The notes beneath the pieces were generated by a model. It was not told where the DNA came from. It searched no databases and saw only the letters and a program-made list of their open reading frames with translations. This document shows positions 5,825 through 13,056 of a stretch of 14,218 nt of DNA, piece after piece. A program made the translations under genes and the position numbers. Position 1 is the stretch's first letter. Each line of letters begins with the position of its first letter. This DNA is from DAOTWP01 sp034435675 (GTDB lineage: Bacteria; Chloroflexota; Anaerolineae; Aggregatilineales; Phototrophicaceae), in the NCBI GenBank assembly GCA_034435675.1, contig DAOTWP010000193.1:1-14218 (forward strand). Reading direction: 5' to 3'.

Positions 5825-8251
5825 CTAATCGCGCACACGCAGCGCCGTTTCCATCGCCCAGATTGCCAGCGGGCGCTGGTAGATGCTGGCACGGTAATTG
5901 CCGTCTACATCGAAGGCTTCCGGCGTGCGGAACCATAAGCCGCTGGTTTCATACGTCACCCGGTAGACGCCGTATGCCGTGCCCCATGCCTGCTCATCCA
6001 GCCCGCGCAGCAGCATGAACGAGGCGACTCCGTATGCCGTGCCGACCCACATCTCCTGGCTTTGCAGGTCGCTGGTGTCAATGCTGCCGTCAGGGCGCAT
6101 GCCGTTCACCGCGCCCATCTGCCCATCACCGTACTGCCGCACATTGAACTCGTACACAGTGTTCAGCGACGAATTAACCCGTTCCTCCGGCAGCAGCGTA
6201 ATGCCAAAGAAATCGGCATACCACTGCCCGGCAAGCTGATCCGCCATAATGCTGTCGTGATAACCGCTGGTGCTGCCATCGTAGTTGTAATACGTGCCAT
6301 TCCACAACGCGCTTTCATAGACGGCGGTCGCCTGCCGCAGCTGCGTGTCATAGGACGCAGCAGCGGTGTCATCACCCACCAGCAGCGCCATTTCGCGGCT
6401 TGCCGCCAGCGCCGCCAGCCACAGACCGCCGCTGTAAGCGCTGACGCCGGTCACGGGCCAGGTGTCGTAAGTCTGGTCAGGAATGCCCTCGTTTTCGGGG
6501 ATACCGTCGCCATCACGATCCATCGCGTTGAGGTATGCCATCGCCTGCTGCACGGCGTCCCAGTTCTCTGTCGCCAGCGTTGGGTCGTTCAACAGCACTA
6601 CATCGCGGTACAGGCGCAGCACGAACTTGGCGTTGAGGTCTTTCCAGCGCGTGACATCCTGATAATCGTAGAGATTAGTGGCGATAAACGGGTCCTCGCT
6701 CGGTCCGCCCAGGTCATGCGGCACACTGCCCGCCAGCTTGCGCGGGGCGGTTTCGCCGCTGGCAACCACCGTGCGGATGGTCAGATCTTCCTCCGGCACG
6801 GTAGCGGCGTAGTCCCGAATCAGGCGTCTTTCGAGTTCAGGGAACAATTCCAGCAGCACAAACGAGGCATAAAAGTCCACGTCGAAGGTGGCATAGAACG
6901 GATAGTCAAAACATTCCATATAGGCGTAATGCCCGATATAGTCCGCGTCCGGCGGCGGTTCGCCCACGCGCCCATGTTCCCATGCCGTGCCGCCGTCAGC
7001 GAGGAAATACAGTTCATTAAACAACGCCGTCTTGTACCAGGTCGGGCGGGCGGGATCATCCAGCACGGGCTGCTGCCAGTCGATAATCTGCTGCCGCCAA
7101 CCGGCGCGGTTGGTGATGCCGTCGCGGGCGATTGCCGCTGCCTGCGTGCCCTCTGTGCCGTAGAACGCGGTGTAGCGCTTGTACCAGCTTGTGCCGCTGC
7201 CAAAGGTCATCACGGGCATGTCCCATGCCAGCACAAATGGCACTTCCAGCGTTTGCCCCGGCTGAAGTGTGAACGTCACCGCCACCCCCGCGCCGAGGAT
7301 TTCGCCCATGCTGGAGGGCGTGCTGTCGTTGAGGTTGTCCAGTGCGCCATCAGTGCTGAAGTCGCCCCAGATGTCCGCGCCATCGGCATTGGTCCTGAAG
7401 CGCGTGCGATAGCTGACGCTGACACCGGGCACTTCCAGCGCAGCAATCGCCATGCTGCCGCCCCATTCGTCTGTGGGCGCTGCCTGTGTGTGGCGCATCA
7501 TTACGCCGCGCACCGTGCCTTCCGGCGTGGTTTCCTCAAACAGGCTGTGCACCTGCCCGCCGGTGAAGTCCTGCTGGAAGCCGTAGCCGAGCACATCCTG
7601 CCAGGTGAACATCACGCCCACCGTTACCGGCGCGTCGGTCGGGTTGGTAGCGTTCCAGCTAAACTGCGCCACCGGGTAACTGCTCTCACGGTAGTTATGG
7701 GGGATGATGGGCGAGAACTGCTCTACGTTCAACTGCACCGGGAAACGTTCCCAGTCATAAACGAACCACGAACGCGGGTACAGCGCATAGTAGCTGCCTG
7801 CCCCTACCGGGTAATTCCACTGCCACGCACTCAGATGCCTGCCTTGCGGCGCACCTGTGTAGAGTGCCTGAGTGACAGTTTGCTCACCCTGCTGCATATA
7901 CACGCTGAACATACTGGCAGGGAGTGTTTCCTGGCGGTGAACGCCAACATCCAGATGCCAGCGGGTGAAGTCGCCGCGGAAACTGCGCCCAATGCTGCCC
8001 GCGCCCATACCACCCAGCGGGGCACCGTTGTAGGGTCCATCATTTACAATCGGGTAGGAGGTGCGGGGGCGTCCGGGGTCTTCGTGCGGCAGCCCCACCG
8101 GGCGTACCCATGCGGCTTCGGGAATGTGGGCAGGGCGCACTGTGGGTTGTAGCTCAACAGCAACCATGGTTGTTTCTGCTCCTATAACACAGGCAGCGCT
8201 GCTTAACAGCACCACCAGCAACAGCCAGCGTAAATTCAAGGGTCTTATCAT
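5825..8251 (-). CDS. Secreted glycoside hydrolase family 116 (beta-glucosidase-type)
   Basis: 808 residues. The N-terminus (1-25) is a Sec signal peptide; C21 in 'SSAAC' is a poor lipobox. The N-terminal GH116 beta-sandwich domain shows 'GAPLGGMGAGSIGRSFRGDFTRW' (76-98). The C-terminal (alpha/alpha)6 barrel carries 'YMECFDYPFYATFDVDFYASF' (444-464), 'SVPHDLG' (509-515), 'WKDLNAKFVLRLYRD' (536-550), 'ENEGIPDQTYDTWPVTGVSAYSGGLW' (586-611), 'AGQWY' (674-678) and 'GAVNGMRPDG' (713-722), all counterparts of human GBA2. E446 and D596 align with the nucleophile and acid/base (E527 and D677 in GBA2, from memory); their 150-residue spacing is the same. The family removes beta-linked glucose, or xylose/GlcNAc in some members, from non-reducing ends. 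The ATG overlaps the GH26 stop (ATGA), implying coupled translation. Extracytoplasmic export is notable because many bacterial GH116 enzymes are cytoplasmic. Confidence 0.92.
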   Translation of the reverse strand: MIRPLNLRWLLLVVLLSSAACVIGAETTMVAVELQPTVRPAHIPEAAWVRPVGLPHEDPGRPRTSYPIVNDGPYNGAPLGGMGAGSIGRSFRGDFTRWHLDVGVHRQETLPASMFSVYMQQGEQTVTQALYTGAPQGRHLSAWQWNYPVGAGSYYALYPRSWFVYDWERFPVQLNVEQFSPIIPHNYRESSYPVAQFSWNATNPTDAPVTVGVMFTWQDVLGYGFQQDFTGGQVHSLFEETTPEGTVRGVMMRHTQAAPTDEWGGSMAIAALEVPGVSVSYRTRFRTNADGADIWGDFSTDGALDNLNDSTPSSMGEILGAGVAVTFTLQPGQTLEVPFVLAWDMPVMTFGSGTSWYKRYTAFYGTEGTQAAAIARDGITNRAGWRQQIIDWQQPVLDDPARPTWYKTALFNELYFLADGGTAWEHGRVGEPPPDADYIGHYAYMECFDYPFYATFDVDFYASFVLLELFPELERRLIRDYAATVPEEDLTIRTVVASGETAPRKLAGSVPHDLGGPSEDPFIATNLYDYQDVTRWKDLNAKFVLRLYRDVVLLNDPTLATENWDAVQQAMAYLNAMDRDGDGIPENEGIPDQTYDTWPVTGVSAYSGGLWLAALAASREMALLVGDDTAAASYDTQLRQATAVYESALWNGTYYNYDGSTSGYHDSIMADQLAGQWYADFFGITLLPEERVNSSLNTVYEFNVRQYGDGQMGAVNGMRPDGSIDTSDLQSQEMWVGTAYGVASFMLLRGLDEQAWGTAYGVYRVTYETSGLWFRTPEAFDVDGNYRASIYQRPLAIWAMETALRVRD

Positions 8252-9270
8252 GGTAGCGCATCCGTTATCAAATTGCTGCCCAGCCAGCGCTGGTACACCG
8301 CCAGCGAGTCGGGGTCAGACTGCACGCGCCAATCCGCCTCTTTGTCAATGTTGAACCAGACAAAGCCGCGCACATTGGGGCGTTCGGCAATCGCCGTGAA
8401 ATAAGCATCAATCCATTCCGGTTTGCTCATACCGTAGGCGGGATCACTGTGTTCGGGGTCAGCGGCGGCACTTTCGGTAATCATCACCGGCTTACGCTCG
8501 CCAAACAGGCTGTAGACCTGGTCCAGCGCCGGACCGGGATCGGTGCGTCCCCAACCCTGCATCAACCCGTAGAAGTCGCAGCCGACCCAATCCACATAGT
8601 CATCGCCGGGATAGTAGTTTTCCAGCGCATTCCATGCTTCGTTGGGCACGCTGTAGCAGTTGGGTGCCCAGACCCAGATGAGATTGTCCGCGCCAACCTC
8701 GTTAACCATCAGGTCGTGAATATAGCGCCACGTGGCAACATAACGCGCCGGATCATTGCCGTTCAGCGCGCCGGACCATTCGTACCAGTTGCCGTTCATT
8801 TCGTGTCCCCAGCGCAAAAAGATCGGGCGTCCGTATGCCCGCGCGCCTTCGGCAAAATTGCGGATCACGCGATCCTGCGCGCCGCTGAGGATGCTGTTCA
8901 GCACATCACTGTGCGGGAAGACGCGCGGTTCCCAGCCAACCATCAAGGTCATCGGCGTTCCGGCGCTGTCATAGGCATTCAGAATTGCCGCTACTTCGTC
9001 CCAGGTGCGGTAAGTCCAGTCGAAAAAGAACAACTGAAAATGTGGGCGCTGCCCGACATCGGCGGTGTAGGCGTTGGTGAGTTCCACTGCGCCGCGTGCG
9101 CCATTGTTGAGGAACACGCCGTGCAGCACACCTTCTGCTGGGACCAAATGCGTGGGATCGCCGGGGAGAGGCTGCACAGCACCGGGAGTGGCTTCGGGTG
9201 TGCTTTCCTGTGCCGCCGCAGGCACCGCCGCCAGCAGCAGGCAAAACAAAACTAAACGTATGGTTCGCAT
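8248..9270 (-). CDS. Secreted glycoside hydrolase family 26-like endo-beta-glycanase (mannanase/lichenase type)
   Basis: 340 residues. The signal peptide is MRTIRLVLFCLLLAAVPAAA with likely cleavage before QES, followed by a short Thr/Pro linker. The TIM-barrel has the GH26 catalytic arrangement. 'RPIFLRWGHEMNGNWYEWSG' (148-167) contains the acid/base E157 in the family's 'HEMNG.W..W' motif. 'KPVMITESAAAD' (260-271) contains the nucleophile E266, about 109 residues on, as expected for clan GH-A. 'GVFLNN' near residue 51 and 'WVGCDFYG' (228-235) also fit. GH26 members cut beta-1,4-mannan, beta-1,3/1,4-glucan or beta-1,3-xylan; the substrate cannot be read from this sequence. CAGGA lies about 10 nt before the ATG at 9270. 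It precedes and overlaps GH116 by 4 nt and follows the permease genes, consistent with one catabolic operon. Confidence 0.87.
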   Translation of the reverse strand: MRTIRLVLFCLLLAAVPAAAQESTPEATPGAVQPLPGDPTHLVPAEGVLHGVFLNNGARGAVELTNAYTADVGQRPHFQLFFFDWTYRTWDEVAAILNAYDSAGTPMTLMVGWEPRVFPHSDVLNSILSGAQDRVIRNFAEGARAYGRPIFLRWGHEMNGNWYEWSGALNGNDPARYVATWRYIHDLMVNEVGADNLIWVWAPNCYSVPNEAWNALENYYPGDDYVDWVGCDFYGLMQGWGRTDPGPALDQVYSLFGERKPVMITESAAADPEHSDPAYGMSKPEWIDAYFTAIAERPNVRGFVWFNIDKEADWRVQSDPDSLAVYQRWLGSNLITDALP

Positions 9271-9300
9271 AAGTCTGTAATCCTGAATAAGTCTGGTATC

Positions 9301-9323
9301 GGGGTGCTCTATCCGAACACCCC
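9301..9323 (-). promoter_or_regulatory. Intercistronic hairpin upstream of the GH26 gene
   Basis: GGGGTG (9301-9306) pairs perfectly with CACCCC (9318-9323) around an 11-nt loop, about 30 nt before the GH26 start. There is no following T-run, so it is more likely an mRNA-stability or processing element than a terminator. Confidence 0.4.
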
Positions 9324-9330
9324 TACGCCC

Positions 9331-9358
9331 CCGGCGGGCACACAGGATGCCCCGCCGG
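9331..9358 (-). promoter_or_regulatory. Strong GC hairpin between permease and hydrolase genes
   Basis: CCGGCGGG (9331-9338) pairs perfectly with CCCGCCGG (9351-9358), loop 12 nt. It lies 20 nt past the MalG-type permease stop and directly before the 9301-9323 hairpin. It could protect the 3' end of the transporter message or attenuate read-through into the hydrolases. Its loop and right arm carry the 17-nt motif also found at 5778. Confidence 0.45.
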
Positions 9359-9378
9359 AGAGCCTTTGTGTGCGGACA

Positions 9379-10296
9379 TTAGCCCTTGACAGCGCCTGCG
9401 GTCAGCCCGCTGATCATGTGCTTTTGCAGCACGAAAAAGATAATCGCCACCGGGATTGTGACCACCACCGAAGCTGCCATCATCAGGTCAAAGCGGTTAG
9501 CATACTGCCCGATATACGCACGGATGCCAAGCGGCACGGTCTGCGCCTGCATCACCTGCGCGAAGAACAGTTCATCCCACGCAGTCAGGAACACATAGAT
9601 TGCCGTCGCCAGAATGCCGGGACGCGCCAGCGGCAGCGCCACGCGCCAGAATGCACCGACGCGGCTTGCGCCGTCAATCATTGCCGACTCTTCCAGATCA
9701 GGCGGGATTGCCGCAAAGAACCCGCGCACAATCCACAGGCTCAGTGGAATGTAGAAGCCTGTATACAAGAGGATCATGCCCGCGTGTGTGCCCACCAATG
9801 GAATCCCGGTCGAGCGGGTGAAGGTCGTAAAGGTGAGAAACAGCGGTAACATCATCAGGATGCCGGGAATCAACTGTGTGCCGATGACGGCAGTGCCAAA
9901 CACGCCCGAACCGGGGAAGCGGAAGCGCGCCAGCGAATACCCCGCCATTGTCGAAAACAGCGTGGCAATCACGGTAGTGGCGACACAGATGATGATGCTG
10001 TTGCCGTAGAACGTGCCAAAATCAACGGTGTCCCACAGATCAATATAATTCTTGAAGCGCAGTTCGCTGGGCCACGGCACGTTGTTGACCAGTTCCTGAT
10101 TGCTCTTGAACGAAGTCACCACCATCCAGAAGATGGGGAACAACGCGAACAGCACCAGCAGTCCCAGCGTGAGATCCCCGGCGCGGTTGAACAGAAAGCG
10201 GTTGAGTTTCTGGCGGCGCAGTTGTTCGGCATAGCCACGCTGGCGTGCCGCTGCTTCTTGCTGCTGCTGTTCCTGGAGTGTTGTCAGGCTGCTCAT
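9379..10296 (-). CDS. CUT1 ABC sugar transporter permease, MalG type
   Basis: 305 residues from the ATG at 10296; a GTG 12 nt upstream is possible but would overlap the preceding gene and the AAGGGAG ribosome site. About six membrane segments are seen, starting at residue 42 (LTLGLLVLFALFPIFWMVV). The cytoplasmic EAA loop, which docks to the ATPase, is 'EESAMIDGASRVGAFWRVAL' plus 'PLARPG' (202-227). The conserved C-terminus 'QKHMISGLTAGAVKG' is intact. The family imports oligosaccharides together with a MalF-type partner, encoded here directly upstream with a 1-nt gap (TAA-C-ATG). The Gln-rich N-terminal tail (about 30 residues) is longer than typical. No ATPase gene follows, so a shared MsmK/MalK-like ATPase is presumably encoded elsewhere. 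Confidence 0.95.
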   Translation of the reverse strand: MSSLTTLQEQQQQEAAARQRGYAEQLRRQKLNRFLFNRAGDLTLGLLVLFALFPIFWMVVTSFKSNQELVNNVPWPSELRFKNYIDLWDTVDFGTFYGNSIIICVATTVIATLFSTMAGYSLARFRFPGSGVFGTAVIGTQLIPGILMMLPLFLTFTTFTRSTGIPLVGTHAGMILLYTGFYIPLSLWIVRGFFAAIPPDLEESAMIDGASRVGAFWRVALPLARPGILATAIYVFLTAWDELFFAQVMQAQTVPLGIRAYIGQYANRFDLMMAASVVVTIPVAIIFFVLQKHMISGLTAGAVKG

Positions 10297-10297
10297 G

Positions 10298-11308
10298 TTA
10301 CACGGCACTCCCTTCCTGGGTCAGCGAGCCGCGGAAGGCGCGCATCCAGATTGCTACCATCACCATCATCACACCCATCATCACAATAGAAACAGCCGCG
10401 CCCAGTCCAAAATCCCACTTGCTGAAGGACTGGCGCTGCAAGGCGGGCATCAGCAGGTCAGCGTATTCGCCGGGGAAACCACCGCCGTTGCCGAACATCA
10501 TCACGACGATGTTGTAGCCAAACGCGGTGAAGATCAAGCCCCACAGCAGCATAATTGCCAGCACGGGTTTGAGCAGCGGCAGGGTGATAAAGCGGAATTT
10601 TTGCAGCGGTGAGGCGCCGTCAATCGAGGCGACTTCGTACAGGTCATCGGGGATCACCTGCAACCCTGCCAGCAGCATGACGATATTAAACGGAAGCTGC
10701 CGCCAGATAGTCGGAATGACCACCGCCCAGAACGCATTCGGACCGATTAACCAGAACGGGCGATTGTCTGCTGCGACCAAACCCACCCCCTGGAGCAGGT
10801 TGTTAATCACGCCGGTTTCGCGCAGCCACATATTTGCCCACAGCAGCCCAACCGCATAGGTCGGGACGATCCAGGGCAGCAGCACCAGCGTGCGCACCAT
10901 CCGCTGCCCCCTAAAGCGGCGGTTGAGCAGCATTGCCGCCAGCAGTCCAACGCCGACTGTGCCCATGTTGACAACGACGGTGTAAAAAATGGTGTTGCGG
11001 GTGGCGTTGAGCAGGGTGGCGACCCCGGCATTGGTGGTGTCGAACAACAGCCGTTGATAATTTTCCAGACCAATATAGGGGGCGTTCAGGAACAGGCGGA
11101 TTTTCGCCGGACCGTTCAAATCCAGCAGGGACATGATAAAGCCCTGCACAATCGGCATCACATGCACCAGCAGCATCAGCAGCAGGGTCGGCAAAATCAG
11201 CAGGTAGGCAATGCGATAGCGCCAGATGCGGTGACGCAGGGACTCGCGCCGTTTGCGACGGACAGGCGGCGCAGTCGTCTGTGGGAATGACTTGGCGGTG
11301 GTTGCCAT
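10298..11308 (-). CDS. CUT1 ABC sugar transporter permease, MalF type
   Basis: 336 residues. A basic cytoplasmic N-terminus (RRKRRESLRHRIWRYR, 17-32) is followed by six predicted helices, the first at 33-51 (IAYLLILPTLLLMLLVHVM). The EAA loop is 'YEVASIDGASPLQKFRFITL' followed by 'PLLKPVL' (224-250). Features of the family include 'PYIGLENYQRLL' (77-88), 'RGQRMVRTLVLLPWIVPTYAVGLLW' (133-157) and 'PALQRQSFSKWDFGLGAA' near the end. With the MalG-type protein it forms the translocation channel fed by the upstream binding protein. GGAG lies about 9 nt before the ATG at 11308. The preceding 177-nt gap holds a strong hairpin that probably lowers its expression relative to the binding protein. Confidence 0.95.
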   Translation of the reverse strand: MATTAKSFPQTTAPPVRRKRRESLRHRIWRYRIAYLLILPTLLLMLLVHVMPIVQGFIMSLLDLNGPAKIRLFLNAPYIGLENYQRLLFDTTNAGVATLLNATRNTIFYTVVVNMGTVGVGLLAAMLLNRRFRGQRMVRTLVLLPWIVPTYAVGLLWANMWLRETGVINNLLQGVGLVAADNRPFWLIGPNAFWAVVIPTIWRQLPFNIVMLLAGLQVIPDDLYEVASIDGASPLQKFRFITLPLLKPVLAIMLLWGLIFTAFGYNIVVMMFGNGGGFPGEYADLLMPALQRQSFSKWDFGLGAAVSIVMMGVMMVMVAIWMRAFRGSLTQEGSAV

Positions 11309-11327
11309 CAGGGAACTCCAGGAAAAC

Positions 11328-11342
11328 TTTACTTTCAGTAAA
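11328..11342. promoter_or_regulatory. Small perfect inverted repeat before the MalF-type permease start
   Basis: TTTACT-TTC-AGTAAA, 6-bp arms with a 3-nt centre, 20-34 nt before the permease ATG and just upstream of its Shine-Dalgarno. It could be an operator half-pair or a minor mRNA hairpin. I do not recognise a cognate regulator. Confidence 0.25.
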
Positions 11343-11416
11343 CAAAAGTCTCAACAAACAACTTCAATCACAAGATAACACCAAACAGCCTACAGGTAGG
11401 TATTCAAAGGTAGAAA

Positions 11417-11445
11417 GATGGGGACAGGTCGCCCCTGTCCCCATC
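11417..11445 (-). terminator. Attenuating hairpin between solute-binding protein and permease genes
   Basis: A perfect 12-bp stem, GATGGGGACAGG (11417-11428) with CCTGTCCCCATC (11434-11445), has a 5-nt loop. It lies 41 nt past the binding-protein stop. In the minus direction the stem is followed by the T-rich TTTCTACCTTTG. This is the classic position for a partial terminator or 3'-end-protecting stem, giving much more binding protein than permease. Confidence 0.65.
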
Positions 11446-11485
11446 AGGTCAAAAGGAGTGGTCGTCGTATACCGGTGATTTGCGT

Positions 11486-12868
11486 TTACTGGCTCTGGAG
11501 TACAGCGTTGACTTCTTCGACAGCCGCATCCAGACGAGCCGGGATCATGGTTGCCGGGTCAAACGGTCCATTCACACCGGCGACATCGTCCCACAGCGCG
11601 CCGAGCGAGGTCACCATAACGGTTTCAATCGGACCCCAGGCAGCGATAGCGGGATAACTGCGTCCATTTTCAACAGCGCTGATAAACACGCTGTAGTCTT
11701 CGTCTTCGGCAAACAGCGGGTCTGCCAGGGCGCTGTTGGCGGCGGGCAGCATACCGATTGCCTGGGTGTAGCGAATCTGGCTTTCGTCAGAGGCAAGGAA
11801 CTGTGCCAGCAGGATGGCTTCGGGCAGATTGCTGCTGGTATTCCACACGCTCAGGTCGGAACCACCCACGAAGGTGTAGCGCCCACCGGGTCCTGCCGGG
11901 ATTTCGGCAACGGCGAAGGCATCGGGCCAGACATTGTCTTCGGCTTCAGGATTTGCCCAGCCGTTGTTGTCAATGCTGGTGCGGCTGTTGGCAACATTCC
12001 ACGGACCGCTGATAATCATGGCAACGCGCTTGCCGCTGAACAGACCATCCACCTGCGCGCTGTTCAGTTCCAGCGAGTCGGGCGGGGTGAAGCCTTGCGT
12101 GTACAACCCAGCATAATAGCCCACACCGGCGACGGCTTCGGGGCTGTTGAAGGTTGCTTCGGTCAGGTCGGCGCTCAGCAGATCACCACCAGCGCTCCAG
12201 ACCCAGGGCGCAAAGTTGTGCAGCACATTCCAGTCATTCTTGCCGGGGAATGCCATCGGGTAGAAGGGCACTTCTTCGCCCGTCGCGGCGTCCACAACGG
12301 TCAGACCGGCGTCGCGCAGTGTCGTCAGGGTGGCGGTGAAGCTGTCCCAGTCGGCAAATGCGGTGGTCGGGTCGATGCCGACTTCGGCGAAGATGTCTGC
12401 GCGGTAGTTGATGGCACGCACATCAATGAACCAGGGCAGCGCCACAGCGTCGCCGCTCGTGTCGTCTGCACGCACAACAGTGTTCCATGCGGCGGCGGCG
12501 AAGTTCTCTGCACCACCGACAGCGGCGAGGTCTTCATCGCTGAAGTGATACAGCGCGCCGAAGGCGTCAATCGCGCCAACCCAGGTGGTGCCCAGCTGGC
12601 TGACATCCGGACCTTCGCCCGAAACGGCGGCGTTGGTCAGGCGGGTCCAGGCAGAACCCCAGTCGAGAATTTCGTATTCGACGGTGATGCCCGGATTGGC
12701 GGCTTCGAAGGCGGCGATTTCTGCTTCGATAGCGCCGGCGGGATCAGGACCATTGGGCATAATCCACAGGGTCAGCGTGACGCCGTCCTGTGCCGCTACT
12801 GGGAGCGCTCCCAGAAGAAGCGCGAAAAGAAGTACGGTTAACAGTGCTGCAAATTTGTTACGTGACAT
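11486..12868 (-). CDS. ABC transporter extracellular sugar-binding protein (family 1, CUT1)
   Basis: 460 residues. The signal peptide is MSRNKFAALLTVLLFALLLG-ALPVAAQ with cleavage around residue 26-27 and no lipobox cysteine. The mature protein starts with 'VTLTLWIMPNG', the family's 'itlWh' strand, then 'EIAAFEAANPGITVEYEILDWGSAW'. Further signs are 'GPDVSQLGTTW', 'FSGKRVAMIISGPWNV', 'TFVGGSDLSVWNTSSNLPEAILLAQFLAS' and 'IGMLPAANSAL', all standard for family 1 oligosaccharide-binding proteins. Trp-rich stretches (NDWNVLHNFAPWVWSAGG) suit stacking against sugar rings. The ATG at 12868 follows GAGGAAA. It is the first transporter gene, 188 nt after lacI on the same strand. A perfect LacI-type operator lies inside its signal-peptide codons. 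By context and operator it is probably a beta-gluco- or manno-oligosaccharide binder (inference). Confidence 0.95.
   Translation of the reverse strand: MSRNKFAALLTVLLFALLLGALPVAAQDGVTLTLWIMPNGPDPAGAIEAEIAAFEAANPGITVEYEILDWGSAWTRLTNAAVSGEGPDVSQLGTTWVGAIDAFGALYHFSDEDLAAVGGAENFAAAAWNTVVRADDTSGDAVALPWFIDVRAINYRADIFAEVGIDPTTAFADWDSFTATLTTLRDAGLTVVDAATGEEVPFYPMAFPGKNDWNVLHNFAPWVWSAGGDLLSADLTEATFNSPEAVAGVGYYAGLYTQGFTPPDSLELNSAQVDGLFSGKRVAMIISGPWNVANSRTSIDNNGWANPEAEDNVWPDAFAVAEIPAGPGGRYTFVGGSDLSVWNTSSNLPEAILLAQFLASDESQIRYTQAIGMLPAANSALADPLFAEDEDYSVFISAVENGRSYPAIAAWGPIETVMVTSLGALWDDVAGVNGPFDPATMIPARLDAAVEEVNAVLQSQ
12799..12814. promoter_or_regulatory. Perfect CebR-type LacI operator inside the binding-protein gene
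   Basis: CTGGGAGCGCTCCCAG is a perfect 16-bp palindrome whose core TGGGAGCGCTCCCA (12800-12813) is identical to the operator known for the streptomycete cellobiose repressor CebR. It covers codons 19-24 of the binding protein (nt 55-70 from the ATG), encoding L-G-A-L-P in the signal peptide. Binding here would block elongation or loop to the second copy at 14106-14119. Confidence 0.8.
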
Positions 12869-13056
12869 GTCTAGTTTCCTCTTTTTAGAACTGGTCTAAT
12901 CAGACGAACGAAAATGATCGTTGAATTGCCGCTATACCCTCTTGCTGTTATGCCACCTCCCTTGCTCTTTGCCATTGCCCCATTTTGCTAACAGGGTTAC
13001 CCCTGATCGGGCACATCATCAGCAGCAGCGCCTTTTTTGCGCTGTCCGGCAGTGTT
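12869..13056. other. Gap between lacI and the binding-protein gene
   Basis: 188 nt. No third operator and no convincing -35/-10 pair were found on the minus strand; TATAGC around 12932 is the best lone -10-like string. Small structures are CAGGG-TTAC-CCCTG (12992-13005), CAGCGC/GCGCTG around a 7-nt centre (13026-13044) and AACGA/TCGTT (12907-12922). None has a T-run that would make a good terminator in the minus direction, so read-through from lacI is possible. Confidence 0.4.

Noticed and set aside
6062..8152. Long plus-strand open frame (696 codons) opposite the GH116 gene
   Set aside because: The minus frame matches GH116 throughout with intact catalytic motifs. The plus frame is a GC-rich codon-bias shadow with no recognisable domain.
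8176..8251. GH116 as a lipoprotein (C21 after 'SSAA')
   Set aside because: Position -3 is Ser instead of Leu/Val/Ile, so the lipobox is poor; left as secreted or anchored by an ordinary signal peptide.
11480..12841. Plus-strand open frame (453 codons) opposite the solute-binding protein
   Set aside because: Same reason: the minus strand encodes a full family 1 binding protein with a signal peptide. The antisense protein is His/Gly/Val-rich without family resemblance.
13026..13044. CAGCGC-T6-GCGCTG hairpin after lacI as a terminator
   Set aside because: The T-run is in the plus-strand loop, not after the stem in the minus direction; the transcript would have an A-rich loop and no U-tract.
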